Assembly: GCF_900089605.1 (NCBI RefSeq)
Contig: NZ_LT594324.1
Location: forward strand, 2,170,001 to 2,234,000
Origin: Micromonospora narathiwatensis
Lineage (GTDB): Bacteria > Actinomycetota > Actinomycetes > Mycobacteriales > Micromonosporaceae
Direction of reading: 5' to 3'
Length of the DNA: 64,000 nt
The position numbers and the translations under genes are program-made. The notes below the pieces were generated by a model that was given only the letters and a program-made list of their open reading frames with translations, was not told where the DNA came from and made no database searches. This document shows positions 1 through 10,500 of the stretch, in pieces; the stretch's first letter is position 1, and each line of letters opens with the position of its first letter.

Positions 1-2
1 TG

Positions 3-749
3 AATCTCTGGTACTCGCTGGACCTGCGCAACTACCTCGTCGCCGACGCCGCCCGTGCCGCCTTCGAGGCGGACGTCTCGCCCCCGTCGGCGGAGCGACC
101 CCGATGGCACGCCCACTCGGTGTCCAGCGCGTACGGCCTGCTCGGCTACAACCTGGGCCGGGACGTGCTCGAGGCGGCCGGCCGGGCGCGGAGCACCGAT
201 CGTCCGGGCTTCCTCCTCGTGCAGCACCTGGGCACCCCCGACATGGTGCTCAATCTGCGGTACGGCGGTTTCTCGCGGGCGAAGATGCCGGCGTACCGGC
301 TCGATCCGGTGCGCGGTGTGACGGTGCAGGACGCCGACCCCCGGTTCCCGGCCGTGACCGACGACCCGGCCGAGGTGCTCGACCCGACCTTCTACACCCA
401 CGAGCCGGCCACCTCGCCGGCGATGAACGAGCTGATCCGGCGGTTCGGCGGCGACGGGATCGTCGTGTCGCGGCGCGAGTGCCTGGAGCGCTACCCGATG
501 CTGCGGGACTGGTTCGACGGCGACCGCCCGATGCTCCCGACGGATCCGGACGAGCTGCGGGAGTGGTCGATCGTCATGGGACTGACCGGCGTGCTCAACG
601 CCATCGACCGGGGGTTGGTCCCGGCAGGGCACGAGATCGTCCTGCACGGCAGCGGCTGCTACGGCGGGAGTGACTTCGTCCCGGCCGAGGCGGACGCCGA
701 GGTGTCCACGGTCGACGACGTCGCCGCGGCGGTGTGGGCCAAACCATGA
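3..749 (+). CDS. Unrecognised cluster protein, 5'-truncated by the window edge
   Basis: An open frame runs in from the window edge for 248 codons to a TGA at 747-749, so the N-terminus is missing. I do not recognise a characterised family. The visible part has no signal peptide or membrane segment. It carries a block WYSLDLRNYL near the start, LVQHLGTPDMVLNLR in the middle and IVLHGSGCYGGSDF near the C-terminus. From memory it may belong to an uncharacterised actinobacterial family (DUF6002-like) found beside PLP enzymes of the threonine-synthase fold; I could not verify this. Its stop overlaps the ATG of the adenylation gene by 4 nt (ATGA). It is therefore the upstream member of the translationally coupled NRPS/PKS operon, and a biosynthetic role is likely but undefined. 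Confidence 0.75.
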   Translation, partial: NLWYSLDLRNYLVADAARAAFEADVSPPSAERPRWHAHSVSSAYGLLGYNLGRDVLEAAGRARSTDRPGFLLVQHLGTPDMVLNLRYGGFSRAKMPAYRLDPVRGVTVQDADPRFPAVTDDPAEVLDPTFYTHEPATSPAMNELIRRFGGDGIVVSRRECLERYPMLRDWFDGDRPMLPTDPDELREWSIVMGLTGVLNAIDRGLVPAGHEIVLHGSGCYGGSDFVPAEADAEVSTVDDVAAAVWAKP

Positions 750-2677
750 CGGGCGACACGATTCCGGCGGCCTTCGCCGCGCAGGTACGCCAGCATCCGG
801 ACCGGCCCGCGGTGCTGGCCGAGGACGTCGCGGTGACGTACCGGCAGCTCGCCGCGGCCGTCGCGGCGACCGCGGCCACCATCGGGCCCGCCCGCGCGGG
901 ACAGGTCGCGTTGCTGTGCCGGCACGGTGTCACCACCGTCACCGCACTGCTGGCGGCGCTGGTGACCGGCCGGGCGTACGTGCCGCTCGAGCCGACCTTC
1001 CCGGACCGCCGGCTGGCGCACATCCTCGCCGACAGCGCCGCCGACGTGCTGCTCGTCGACGCCGCCCACGCCGAGCGGGCCGAGCGGTTGGTGCGGCTGG
1101 TGGACCGGCCCGGGCCGCGGGTGGTCGAGGTCACCGGCCCCGGTGCCGCCCCGGATCTCGACGCGGTGCTCGCCGCGCTCGCCAGTCCCGCCGCACCGGA
1201 CGATCCGGCCTACGTGCTGTACACCTCGGGGTCGACCGGGGCGCCGAAGGGCGTCGTGCAGAGCCACCGTAACGTGCTCTTCGGGATCGCCAACCACGTG
1301 CGCAACTTCGCGATCACGCCGGACGACCGGACCAGCGTGCTGACGTCCTTCGGCTACGACATGGCGGTCACCGACACGTTCGGCGCCATCCTGTCGGGCG
1401 CCGCCGCGGTACCGGTCGACATCCGTACGCACGGGCTCGGTCACCTGGCGCGTGCCCTGGCCCGGCACCGCGTCACCGTCTACCACTCCACCCCGACCGT
1501 CTACCGCTACCTGTGCGCCAGCCTCGGACCGACCGGCACGCTGCCCGACATCCGCGCGGTGCTCCTCGGCGGCGAGGAGGTCACTCGCCACGACGTGGAA
1601 CTGGCCCGGCGTCACTTCACGCCGGACACCGTGTTCGTCAACGGCTATGGCACCACCGAGATCAGCTTCGCGGCGCAGTACCACCTGCCCGCCGACGCCA
1701 CGCTCGACCGTACGGTCGTGCCGATCGGCCACCCGTTGAACGGCATCGAGGTGTTGTTGATCGACGAGACCGGCGCGGCGGGCGACACCGGCGAGGTGGT
1801 GGTGCGCTGCCCGCACGTGGCGCTCGGCTACTGGCGGCAGCCCGAGCTGACCGCGCAGCGTTTCGGTGAGCGTGACGGCGTCCGCACGTACCGGACCGGT
1901 GACATCGCCCGGCGGCTGCCGGACGGTCGCCTGGAGTTCCTGGGCCGCGCCGACCGCCTGGTAAAGATCCGCGGCTACCGCGTCGAGCTGGGCGAGATCG
2001 AGGTGCAGCTCGCGGCGCTGCCGGGGGTCGGCCAGGCCGCCGTCGTGGCCCGACCCCGCAGCGGGGGCGCCGACAGCACGGAGAAGGAGATCATCGGGTA
2101 CGTCGTACCCGCACGCGCCGAGCCGCCCGCCGGCCGGGACGCCGCCGCACAGCACCACCTCGACCCCGCCGTCCTCCGGGCGGCACTGGCCGCGAGCCTG
2201 CCCGACTTCATGGTGCCCCGCGCCGTGGTGCTGGTCGACGCGCTTCCGATGGGGATGACCGGCAAGCTCGACGTCGCCGCGTTGCCCGCGCCCCCGGTGT
2301 CCTCGGCGGAGGGGGCGGCGGTCGACCCGGTCGAACGCGCGGTGGCCGCGATCTGGGCCGATGTGCTGGGCCTGGCCCACGTCGACCGCGACGCCAGCTT
2401 CACCGAGCTGGGCGGGCACTCCCTGCTGCTGGCGCTCGTCCAGGAGCGGCTCGAAACGGGCCTCGGCCACCGGGTGCCGCTCGCGCGGCTGTTCGAGTTC
2501 TCGACGGTGGCCGCGCTCGCCGCGTACCTGCGGACGGTCGGCACGCCGGCGAACGCCGCCCACGACGGCGGAGCGGTCGACGCACCCGCCGCCGCGCTCG
2601 ACGGTGACGCGGGTCTGGCCCGGGTCGCCGGCCGGATGCGCCGCCGCCGCGAGGCGCGCTCGGGGGAGCGGCGATGA
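746..2677 (+). CDS. NRPS adenylation-thiolation (A-T) didomain protein
   Basis: This 643-residue protein activates an amino or carboxylic acid as its adenylate and loads it on its own carrier domain. The A domain spans about residues 5-510, with A3 YTSGSTGAPKGVV, A5 NGYGTTE (TTE replaces the usual PTE), A7 YRTGD and the A10 lysine in MTGKLD. The T domain follows, with GGHSL and phosphopantetheine Ser559. The A4 motif YDMAVTDTF keeps the Asp that usually binds the substrate amino group. By hand I read the pocket as D-M-T-H-L-G-G-F-A-K, which matches no code I know. I chose the ATG at 746 because it overlaps the upstream stop as ATGA; a GTG at 734 is also in frame. The Arg-rich C-terminal tail resembles that of the A-T-C-T protein. 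It probably supplies a loaded carrier to the neighbouring ketosynthase or NRPS in trans. Confidence 0.93.
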   Translation: MTGDTIPAAFAAQVRQHPDRPAVLAEDVAVTYRQLAAAVAATAATIGPARAGQVALLCRHGVTTVTALLAALVTGRAYVPLEPTFPDRRLAHILADSAADVLLVDAAHAERAERLVRLVDRPGPRVVEVTGPGAAPDLDAVLAALASPAAPDDPAYVLYTSGSTGAPKGVVQSHRNVLFGIANHVRNFAITPDDRTSVLTSFGYDMAVTDTFGAILSGAAAVPVDIRTHGLGHLARALARHRVTVYHSTPTVYRYLCASLGPTGTLPDIRAVLLGGEEVTRHDVELARRHFTPDTVFVNGYGTTEISFAAQYHLPADATLDRTVVPIGHPLNGIEVLLIDETGAAGDTGEVVVRCPHVALGYWRQPELTAQRFGERDGVRTYRTGDIARRLPDGRLEFLGRADRLVKIRGYRVELGEIEVQLAALPGVGQAAVVARPRSGGADSTEKEIIGYVVPARAEPPAGRDAAAQHHLDPAVLRAALAASLPDFMVPRAVVLVDALPMGMTGKLDVAALPAPPVSSAEGAAVDPVERAVAAIWADVLGLAHVDRDASFTELGGHSLLLALVQERLETGLGHRVPLARLFEFSTVAALAAYLRTVGTPANAAHDGGAVDAPAAALDGDAGLARVAGRMRRRREARSGERR

Positions 2678-4428
2678 TCAGCGACGACGACGACCGTATC
2701 GCGGTGATCGGCCTGGCCTGCCGGGTTCCGGGCGCCGTCGACGCCGCCGCCCTGTGGCGCAACGTCCGCAGCGGTGTCGACTCGGTGCGCCGGTTCTCCC
2801 GGGCCGAGGCGCTCGCCGCCGGTGTGCCGGCCGAGGTCGTCGACGACGCGAGCTTCGTGCCGGCGTTCGGCCACCTCGACGGGCTCACCGATTTCGACGC
2901 CGGGCTGTTCGGCTACCGCGACGACGAGGCGGCGCTGCTCGATCCACAGCATCGGCTCTTCCTCGAGGTCACGTGGTGGGCCCTGGAGGACGCCGGCCTC
3001 GGTCGGGTCGAGGCGACCACCCAGGTCGGGGTGTTCGCCGGCTGCGGTGTCAACCGGTACCTCCGTCACCACCTGCTCGGCAACCCCGCCGTGGGGCCGG
3101 CGGGCGGGTTCTGCGACGACTGGGACGACATCCTGGCCGGTGCCTCCAGCGACTACCTGCCGACCCGCGCGGCGTACGCGCTCGGGTTGAGCGGGCCGGC
3201 GGTTGCCATCCAGTCCGCCTGTTCCTCCTCACTGGTGGCGGTCTGTCAGGCGGCGCAGAGCCTGCTCGACTTCCGGTGCGACGTGGCGGTGGCGGGCGGC
3301 GCGTCGGTGGTCTCCACGCACCAGACCGGCTACCGGTACCGCGCCGGTGGGACGCTCGCGGCCGACGGCGTGTGCCGGCCGTACGACGCGGACGCCACCG
3401 GGCAGGTTTTCGGCAACGGGGCGGGGGCGGTCGTCCTCAAGCGGCTCGCTGACGCCGTGGACGACGGCGACCACGTCTACGCCGTACTCGCCGGCTGGGC
3501 GGTCAACAACGACGGTGCCGATCGCGCCGGCTTCACCGTACCCGGGGTGGTCGGCCAGAGCGCGGTGGTCGCCGAGGCGCTCGCCGCGGCCGACTGGCAC
3601 CCGGACGATCTCGGCTACGTCGAGGGCCACGGCAGCGGCACCGCGGTCGGCGACGCGATCGAGATCGACGCGCTGACCCGGGCGTTCCGGACCGGTACGG
3701 CCCGACGCGGCTTCTGCGCGCTCGGCTCACTGAAGTCGAACGTGGGCAACCTCGACGCGGCTGCCGGCGTAGCCGGCCTGATCAAGACCGTTCTCGCGGT
3801 GCACCACGGCGTGATCCCGGGAACCCTGCACTTCACCCGGGCCCATCGCGACGTCGACCTCGCGGGCGGCCCGTTCGTCGTCACCACCGACACGCGGCCC
3901 TGGACGGGTGCCCGCCGTGCCGGGGTCAGCTCGTTCGGGCTCGGCGGCACCAACGCGCACGTACTCGTCGAACAGGCCCCGACGCCGCTCGCGTACGACG
4001 CCAACGCCGACTGGGCGGTGCTGCCGCTCAGCGCCGCCACCGACGAGGCGCTGCGGGTGCTCGCCGCCCGGCTGGCGGACCACCTCGCCGGCGAACCGGG
4101 CGGTGCGCACGCCGACGCGGCATGGTCCCTCACCGACGTGGCGTACACGCTCGCTGTCGGCCGGCGGCGGCTGCCCCACCGCGAGGCGGTCGTCGCCCGG
4201 GACGTCGCGCAGGCGGTGGGGGCGCTGCGGGCCGTCGCCGACGGACGTGCCCCGTCCCCGCCGGCCGAGGCGCCGGGGGAGTTCCGTGACCGGGCCGCCG
4301 GGTGGCGTGCCGGCGGCGACCTCCCCGGGGGAGCCGGCCGGCGGGTGCCGCTGCCGGGCTACCCGTTCCAGCGCCGGCGGCACTGGATCGACCGAGTGGG
4401 CACTCCGCAACTGGCCGGGGGGCGGTAG
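2674..4428 (+). CDS. Stand-alone AT-less ketosynthase with His-to-Asn substitution
   Basis: This 584-residue type I polyketide ketosynthase has the KS fold at residues 1-425. The nucleophile Cys183 (SACSSS) and His319 (EGHGSGT) are present, but the second histidine of the usual KSNIGH motif is Asn359 (KSNVGN). After the KS comes a KS-AT linker (about 440-530) and then the post-AT tail PLPGYPFQRRRHWI, with the acyltransferase missing between them. The architecture therefore looks like a KS-AT protein with a clean AT deletion. Family knowledge: both His residues serve decarboxylative condensation, and KS domains lacking one are usually non-elongating and only pass acyl chains on. I infer a transfer, gatekeeping or non-decarboxylative role. 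It overlaps the A-T gene by 4 nt (ATGA). No acyltransferase that would act on it in trans is encoded in the window. Confidence 0.9.
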   Translation: MISDDDDRIAVIGLACRVPGAVDAAALWRNVRSGVDSVRRFSRAEALAAGVPAEVVDDASFVPAFGHLDGLTDFDAGLFGYRDDEAALLDPQHRLFLEVTWWALEDAGLGRVEATTQVGVFAGCGVNRYLRHHLLGNPAVGPAGGFCDDWDDILAGASSDYLPTRAAYALGLSGPAVAIQSACSSSLVAVCQAAQSLLDFRCDVAVAGGASVVSTHQTGYRYRAGGTLAADGVCRPYDADATGQVFGNGAGAVVLKRLADAVDDGDHVYAVLAGWAVNNDGADRAGFTVPGVVGQSAVVAEALAAADWHPDDLGYVEGHGSGTAVGDAIEIDALTRAFRTGTARRGFCALGSLKSNVGNLDAAAGVAGLIKTVLAVHHGVIPGTLHFTRAHRDVDLAGGPFVVTTDTRPWTGARRAGVSSFGLGGTNAHVLVEQAPTPLAYDANADWAVLPLSAATDEALRVLAARLADHLAGEPGGAHADAAWSLTDVAYTLAVGRRRLPHREAVVARDVAQAVGALRAVADGRAPSPPAEAPGEFRDRAAGWRAGGDLPGGAGRRVPLPGYPFQRRRHWIDRVGTPQLAGGR

Positions 4429-7400
4429 TGCGGGCCGCGACGTCGCCGGCCGGGACCGTACGGTGGTTCGCCGGGGTGGGGGGCCGCACGGACGGCGCCG
4501 AACTGCTGCTGTGCCTGCCACCTGCCGGTGCCGGCCCGAGCGGTTTCCGCGACTGGCCGGCGTACCTGCCCGCCGCGATCGAGATGCAGGCGTTGGCGCT
4601 GCCCGGCCGGGAGGCGCGGATCGGCGAGCCGCCGGAGTTCACCCTCGATCAGGTGGTCGACGCGGTGTGGCAGCGCGCCGACCGGCCGTTCTCGATGTAC
4701 GGGCACAGCCTCGGCGGCCTGCTCGCCTTCGAGGTGGTCCGCGAGTTGCGTCGGCGTCGGGGTCCGATGCCGCGCCGGCTCTACCTCGGGGCGACCCGGC
4801 CACCGCACCTGCCCGAGACACTGGCCGAACTGGCCGACGCGCCGGAGCCGGAGCTGCTGGCCCGCGTCGCCGCCATGGATGGGCTGCCCGACTTCGTACG
4901 CGTGAACCGCGAGTTGCTCGACCTTTTCGTACCGGTCCTCCGGGCCGACCTGCGGTGGTTGCGCCGGTACGCGTACCGCGAGGAGGAGCCGCTGCCGGTG
5001 CCGCTGGTGTGCCTCGCCGGGCGCGACGACGTCGACGCGGGGCCGAGCCAGATGCGGGAGTGGGCCCGGCACACCACAAAGGAGTTCGTCCTGCATTCCG
5101 TCGACAGCGGACACATGTTCCTTCAGGACCGGGCACCCGAGGTCGCCGCGCTCGTCGCCGCCGACGTGCTGGGGGCCGCGGAGACCGGTCGCGCCGTCCC
5201 GTCGGGTGCGCCGGCCCGTCATCCGGCGCCGGCGGACCATCTCGTGCCGCTCGGCGACGGGGGATGGACGGTATGGCGCGAGGCGGTCCTGCGCGCCGCC
5301 GGATTCCCCGCCGAGGACGTGCTGCGCCTGTCCGCACCCGAACTGGCCGCCGTTGCCGACGCTCATCTCGACGGCGCGGCGACCGAGGAGCGGCTGCTCG
5401 CCGTCCTCTCCAGCACGGTCGGCGCCACCAGCGAGGTGATCTACGACCTGGCCGGTGATCCACGCTTCCGCGAGGCGGTGACCTGGCAGAACCTCAACGC
5501 CCTGGTCGCGCTCGATGCGGTGCGCCGGGGTGGGCCGGACGAACGCAGCCACGTCAAGCGCCGCGCCCGGGAGCAGGTCATCGGGCGCTACTGGCAGCGG
5601 TACGCCGCGAAGAACGACACCATCGGGTTCTTCGGGCCGATCTGCTGGATCGGCATCTCGGCGACCGACGCCACCACGGTCGTCCCCGGCCCGGCACTGA
5701 CCCGCGAGCGGATGGTGACCTTCGAGTGGCGGGCGTTGTCCGCCTTCGGTGACCGGCTCGCCGCCGACCCGGCGGTACGGCGTTGGCTGCCCGCGGGTCT
5801 GCACGTGCACCTCTGGCGCGACGGCGACCGGCGGGTTCTGCGGCCGGCGGCGCCGCCGGTGGAACTCTCCCCGGCCGAAGCCGCCGTCGTCGACCTGCTC
5901 GACGGGCGGCGTCCCGTCACCGAGGTGGCGGCGGAACTCGTGGCGCGGGAGCCCGAGCGGGGGTCGGGACTGCGCAAGGCCGACGACGTCCACCTGGTGC
6001 TCGACCAACTCGTCGAGCGGGGACTGGTGTGGTGGGGTTGCGACCTGCCGTTGGACGCGGGCGCGGAGGCGCGGCTGGCGGAGCTGATCGAGGGCATCGG
6101 CGACCAGGACGTCCGGGCGGTGGTCGCGGCCGACTTCGCCCGACTCCGCGCCGCTCGGGACGTGGTCGCGGACGCCGCCGGCGATCCCGATCGACTGCGT
6201 GCCGCGCTGGATCTGCTGCACGCCGAGTTCGTCGCGGTGACCGGCGCGCCGGCCCTGCACCGGGCGGGCGAGACGTACGCCGGCCGGGCGGTCTGTTTCG
6301 AGGACACCGTCCGTGACCTCGACGTCGAACTGGGCGCGTCGGTGCTCAGTGGCTTCGCCGCCCCGCTCGGCGTACTTCTCCAGGTGGCGCGCTGGCTGAC
6401 CGTCGAACTGGCCGACGCCTACGGCGCCGCCTTCCGGGGCCTGCACGAGGAACTCGCGGCGGAGCTCGGTACCGCCGAGGTGCCCTTCGCCGAGCTGTGG
6501 TATCTGGCCCAGGGCCTGCTGTTCGGTACGGGTGACCGGCCGGTCGACGCGGTGTCGGCCGAGCTGGCCGCGCGCTTCGCCGCCCTCGCCGGCCTCGACG
6601 ACGTTCCGGCGGGCACCAGCGTGGTGCGGCTGCGCGCGGAGGACCTGGCCGCGCGAATCGCCGAGGTGTTCCCGGCGAGCGGTCCGGGCTGGTCGGCGGG
6701 GCGGATCCACAGCCCCGACCTGCAGTTCTGCGCGGACAGCGTGGCGGCGCTGACCCGCGGCGACTGCCTCGCCGTCCTCGGCGAGCTGCACGCGGCGTGG
6801 TCCACGCTGGACAGCGGGGTGTTCGTCTCCGGCCACGAGGCACCCGACCGGCTGCGCGAATGGCTCGCCACCGATCTCGGCGCCGGCCGGGTACGGCTGC
6901 TGTTCCCCTCGTCGTCGCCGAGACTCACCGCCCGGGTCGGTTTCCGGCTGCACCACCACACCGACACCCGGCTCGGGTTCCTTCCCGCGCCGGGGGCCGA
7001 CGCCCGGCTCGTGCCGATCACCGCACTGCGGGTCCGCGACGTGGCCGGCGAGCTGGTCGTGGACGGCCCCGGCCGGCCCCCGATACCGCTGGTGGAGATG
7101 TTCAGCGAGCTGCTGTCGATGCACGCGTCGGAGGCGTTCAAGCTGGTCAGCACGGCGGCGCACACACCCCGGATCATGATCGATCGGCTGGTGGTGGTCC
7201 GGGAGAGCTGGCGGACGACGGCCGACGAGTGCGGGCTGGCCGACGCCACCGGCAGCCTCGGGCGCTACCTCGCGGTCCGGCGTTGGCGCCGGACGCTCAA
7301 TCTGCCCGAACAGGTCTACGTGAAGCTCGCGACCGAGATCAAGCCCTGTTACGTGGACCTGTCCAGCCCGCTGTTCGCCTCGTCGCTGTGCGCGATGGTG

Positions 7401-7571
7401 CGGGCCGCGCGGCAGCGCGCCGGTGGCGGGGTCGCGCTCGTCGTGAGCGAGGCGCTGCCCGGGCCGCACCAGGCCTGGGTTCCCGACGCCCACGGTCGCC
7501 GATACCAGTCCGAGCTGCGGTTGCAGGTGGTCGACCCGGCGCGGCCCCGCACCTGGGGAGAGAGCCAGTGA
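4428..7571 (+). CDS. Type II thioesterase fused to LanB-like (lantibiotic dehydratase N-terminal) domain
   Basis: This 1,047-residue fusion starts at a GTG overlapping the previous stop (TAGTG). Residues 20-255 are a type II thioesterase (alpha/beta hydrolase) with GHSLGG (Ser94), Asp200 (GRDDVD) and His229 (DSGHMF); such enzymes clear mis-primed carriers. From about residue 280 to the end it resembles the N-terminal, tRNA-dependent region of lantibiotic dehydratases: WREAVLRAAGFPAEDV, then RYAAKNDTIGFFGP (near 390-403), and YVKLATEIKPCYVDL near the end. Known family functions are glutamylation of Ser/Thr from glutamyl-tRNA (LanB) and aminoacyl-tRNA-dependent peptide extension (PEARLs). I see no separate C-terminal elimination (SpaB_C) domain, and no precursor-peptide gene is visible nearby. 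The domain may therefore act on a carrier-bound or released NRPS intermediate; this is inference. The reading frame is open across the fusion with no stop or shift. Confidence 0.88.
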   Translation: MRAATSPAGTVRWFAGVGGRTDGAELLLCLPPAGAGPSGFRDWPAYLPAAIEMQALALPGREARIGEPPEFTLDQVVDAVWQRADRPFSMYGHSLGGLLAFEVVRELRRRRGPMPRRLYLGATRPPHLPETLAELADAPEPELLARVAAMDGLPDFVRVNRELLDLFVPVLRADLRWLRRYAYREEEPLPVPLVCLAGRDDVDAGPSQMREWARHTTKEFVLHSVDSGHMFLQDRAPEVAALVAADVLGAAETGRAVPSGAPARHPAPADHLVPLGDGGWTVWREAVLRAAGFPAEDVLRLSAPELAAVADAHLDGAATEERLLAVLSSTVGATSEVIYDLAGDPRFREAVTWQNLNALVALDAVRRGGPDERSHVKRRAREQVIGRYWQRYAAKNDTIGFFGPICWIGISATDATTVVPGPALTRERMVTFEWRALSAFGDRLAADPAVRRWLPAGLHVHLWRDGDRRVLRPAAPPVELSPAEAAVVDLLDGRRPVTEVAAELVAREPERGSGLRKADDVHLVLDQLVERGLVWWGCDLPLDAGAEARLAELIEGIGDQDVRAVVAADFARLRAARDVVADAAGDPDRLRAALDLLHAEFVAVTGAPALHRAGETYAGRAVCFEDTVRDLDVELGASVLSGFAAPLGVLLQVARWLTVELADAYGAAFRGLHEELAAELGTAEVPFAELWYLAQGLLFGTGDRPVDAVSAELAARFAALAGLDDVPAGTSVVRLRAEDLAARIAEVFPASGPGWSAGRIHSPDLQFCADSVAALTRGDCLAVLGELHAAWSTLDSGVFVSGHEAPDRLREWLATDLGAGRVRLLFPSSSPRLTARVGFRLHHHTDTRLGFLPAPGADARLVPITALRVRDVAGELVVDGPGRPPIPLVEMFSELLSMHASEAFKLVSTAAHTPRIMIDRLVVVRESWRTTADECGLADATGSLGRYLAVRRWRRTLNLPEQVYVKLATEIKPCYVDLSSPLFASSLCAMVRAARQRAGGGVALVVSEALPGPHQAWVPDAHGRRYQSELRLQVVDPARPRTWGESQ

Positions 7572-10500
7572 CGAACAGCGAGATCTCCGGCGAGCGGCTG
7601 CCATATCCGGAGCGCACCCTGGCGGACCTGATCCTGTCGACCGCCGCCCGGCGCGGTGACGCGGTCGCCGTGCGGCAGTGGGACGAGGTGCTCAGCTACG
7701 CCGAGCTCGCCGAACGGGCGACGGTACTCGCCGTGCGGCTGCGCCGGCTCGGCGTCGGGCCGGAGACGCCGGTGGGCATCTGCGCGGAGCGCCGGCCGTA
7801 CCTGTTGGTCGCGGTGCTCGGCGTGCTCCTCGCCGGCGGCTGCTACGTACCGCTGGATCGCGGGCATCCGTGGCGGCGGCGGGCCGAGATCGTGGCCGAC
7901 GCGGGCATCAAGGTCGTGGTGGCGGACCAGGCCGGCCGGGACGCGCTGTCCGACGTGGCGGTGACGCTGGTCGACGTCCCGGCGGCAGCCGTGGAGCGCG
8001 CCGCGACCGCCCCGGCGCCGGTGGGCCCGGCGTCCTGCCCGGCCGTGCCGGACAACGCCGCGTACGTGCTCTACACGTCCGGCTCCACCGGCCGGCCGAA
8101 GGGCGTGGTGGTCAGCCACCGCAGCGTGGTCGCCCACGTCACCGCGTTCGGCGCCCACACCGGGGCCGACGAACGGACCCGCGCCTTCGGCTTCGCGTCG
8201 CTGGGCTTCGACGCCTCCGTGCAGGACCTGTTCATCCCGTTGGTGGCGGGCGGCGAGATCGCGCTGGTTCCCGACGCCGACCGGGTGGACCCGGCGCGGC
8301 TGCAACGCTTCGCCGAGGCGCACGAGGTCACCTGGGGATGCCTGCCGGCGGCGCTGCTGCCGCTGCTGGAACCGGCGGAGCTGCCGCACTGGCGTACGGT
8401 CTTCACCGGCGTGGAGGCGCCCGATCCGGCGCAGGTGGAGCGGTGGGCCGGACCGGCCGACCGCTCGGTACGCCGGTTCTCCAACGGTTACGGCCCGACC
8501 GAGGCCACCGTCTGCGTCACCAGCTTCACCGCGACCGGCCACTGGGACCGGCCGTTGCCGATGGGCCGCCCGCTGCCCAACCATCGGATCCACCTGGTGG
8601 ACCAGCACGGTGAGCAGGTGCCTCCCGGCACGCCCGGCGAGGTGTTGATCGGCGGTGTCGGGGTGGCCCGTGGCTACCTCGGCCGGCCCGGCGTGACCGC
8701 GGAACGGTTCGTGCCCGACCCGTACTCCGCCGAGCCCGGGGCGCGGCTGTACCGTACCGGCGACCGTGCCGTCCAGCTGCCCGACGGCGAGCTGCTGTTC
8801 CTCGGCCGGACCGACCGGCAGGTCAAGATCCGCGGCCAGCGGGTGGAACTCGGCGAGATCGAGCACGTCGTGTGTGCACATGCGGGGGTACGGGAGGCGG
8901 CGGTCGTCGCGGTGGGGCCGGACACCCGCCCGGAACTTGTCGCGGTGCTCGTGCCGGCCGGCGAACCGTCCGACGACGACGTGCTGGCGTACCTGCGACG
9001 GCGCCTGCCGGACGTGATGGTGCCGCGCCGCGTCGTCCAGGTTCCCGCGCTGCCACTGAACACCGCCGGCAAACGTGACGCGGCCCGGCTGCGCGAGATC
9101 GCGACCGCCGGTGCGGGGGACCAGCCGGCGACACCGGGTGACGCCGGTGCGGCCAGCGACCTCGATATCGTCGTCGCCGACGTGTGGGGACGCATACTCG
9201 GCGCCCCCGCCGGCCCGGACGACGACTTCTTCGCCGCCGGCGGCGACTCGCTGACCGCGATGCGACTGGTCGCCACGCTCCGCGCCGAGCTGGGCCGGGA
9301 AGTCGCGGTTGAGGACGTGTTCGACGCCCGTACGCTGGGCGTTCTCGCCGCCCGGGTGGCCGCCACGGCGCCGCTCACCGAGCCCGAGCTGACCGTGGGC
9401 CATCCGCCGACGCTCTCGCCGGCGCAACGCCGGCTGTGGTTCCTCGACCAGCTCGCGCCCGACTCCGCCGCGTACAACACCGCGATGGCGGAGCGGCTGC
9501 GCGGCCCGCTCGACCCGGCCACGCTCCGCGCCGCGTTGACCGCGGTCGTCCACCGGCACGACGTGCTGCGCTGGCGCATCACCCGGGTGGCCGGCGCCCC
9601 GCACGTGACCTGTGACCCGCCGGGCGACGTCCCGCTGCCGGTCGTCGACCTGTCCGCCCTGGACGCGGACCGGCGCGAGGCCGAGCTGCGCGCGGGACTT
9701 CAGGCGGGTGCGGCGACCCGGTTCGACCTGGCGACCGGTCCCGTGTGGCGGGCACGGCTGTACCGGCTCGCCGACGACGAGCACGTGTTCGCGATGGCGT
9801 TCCACCACGCGGTCTTCGACGGCTGGTCGCAGGCGGTTTTCTACGACCAGCTCGGCGCCGCCTACGCGGCGGCCCTGGCCGGCGACTCGGCGGGCGACTC
9901 CGCCGCTGCCGTCCTCGGTTCCCTGCCTGCCGGCTACGCCGACTACGCGGTGTGGCGTACCGCCCGTGATCGGGCTCGGGGCGAGCAGGATCTCGCCTGG
10001 TGGAAGGAGCACCTGGCGGGTGCCCCGACCGTGCTGGAGCTGCCCGCGGACCGGGTCCGCCCGGCCACCCAGACGTATCGCGGGGCGTTCGCCACCACCT
10101 CGTTCCCGCCCGAGGTCGACACCCGGGTACGCGGGCTCGCCGCGTCGCTCGGCACGACGTCGGCCACGGTGCTGCTCGCCGCCTTCGGCGAGGTGCTGCG
10201 GCGGCTGACCGGCGGGGCCGACCACGTCGTCGGCGCGGTCGTCGCCGACCGTCGGCTGGCCGCCGTCGCCGACCTCGTCGGTTTCTTCGTCGACATCGTC
10301 CCGGTCCGCCTGCGTACGGACCCGGCGGGCACCTTCGCCGATCACGTGCGCGGGTGCCGGCAGGAGCTGCTCGACGTGCTGGCCCACCCGAACGCGCCGC
10401 TGGAGCGGATCGTCCAGGCGCTGGCGGTGCCGCGCGACACGACCCGCTCGCCCCTGGTGCAGGTGCTGTTCAACGTGTTCAACTTCGCCGAGCCGGCGCT

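Noticed and set aside
2674..4428. Ketosynthase gene as a decayed pseudogene
   Set aside because: The frame is open, both linkers and Cys183/His319 are kept and it is coupled by overlaps on both sides, so a specialised role is more likely than decay.
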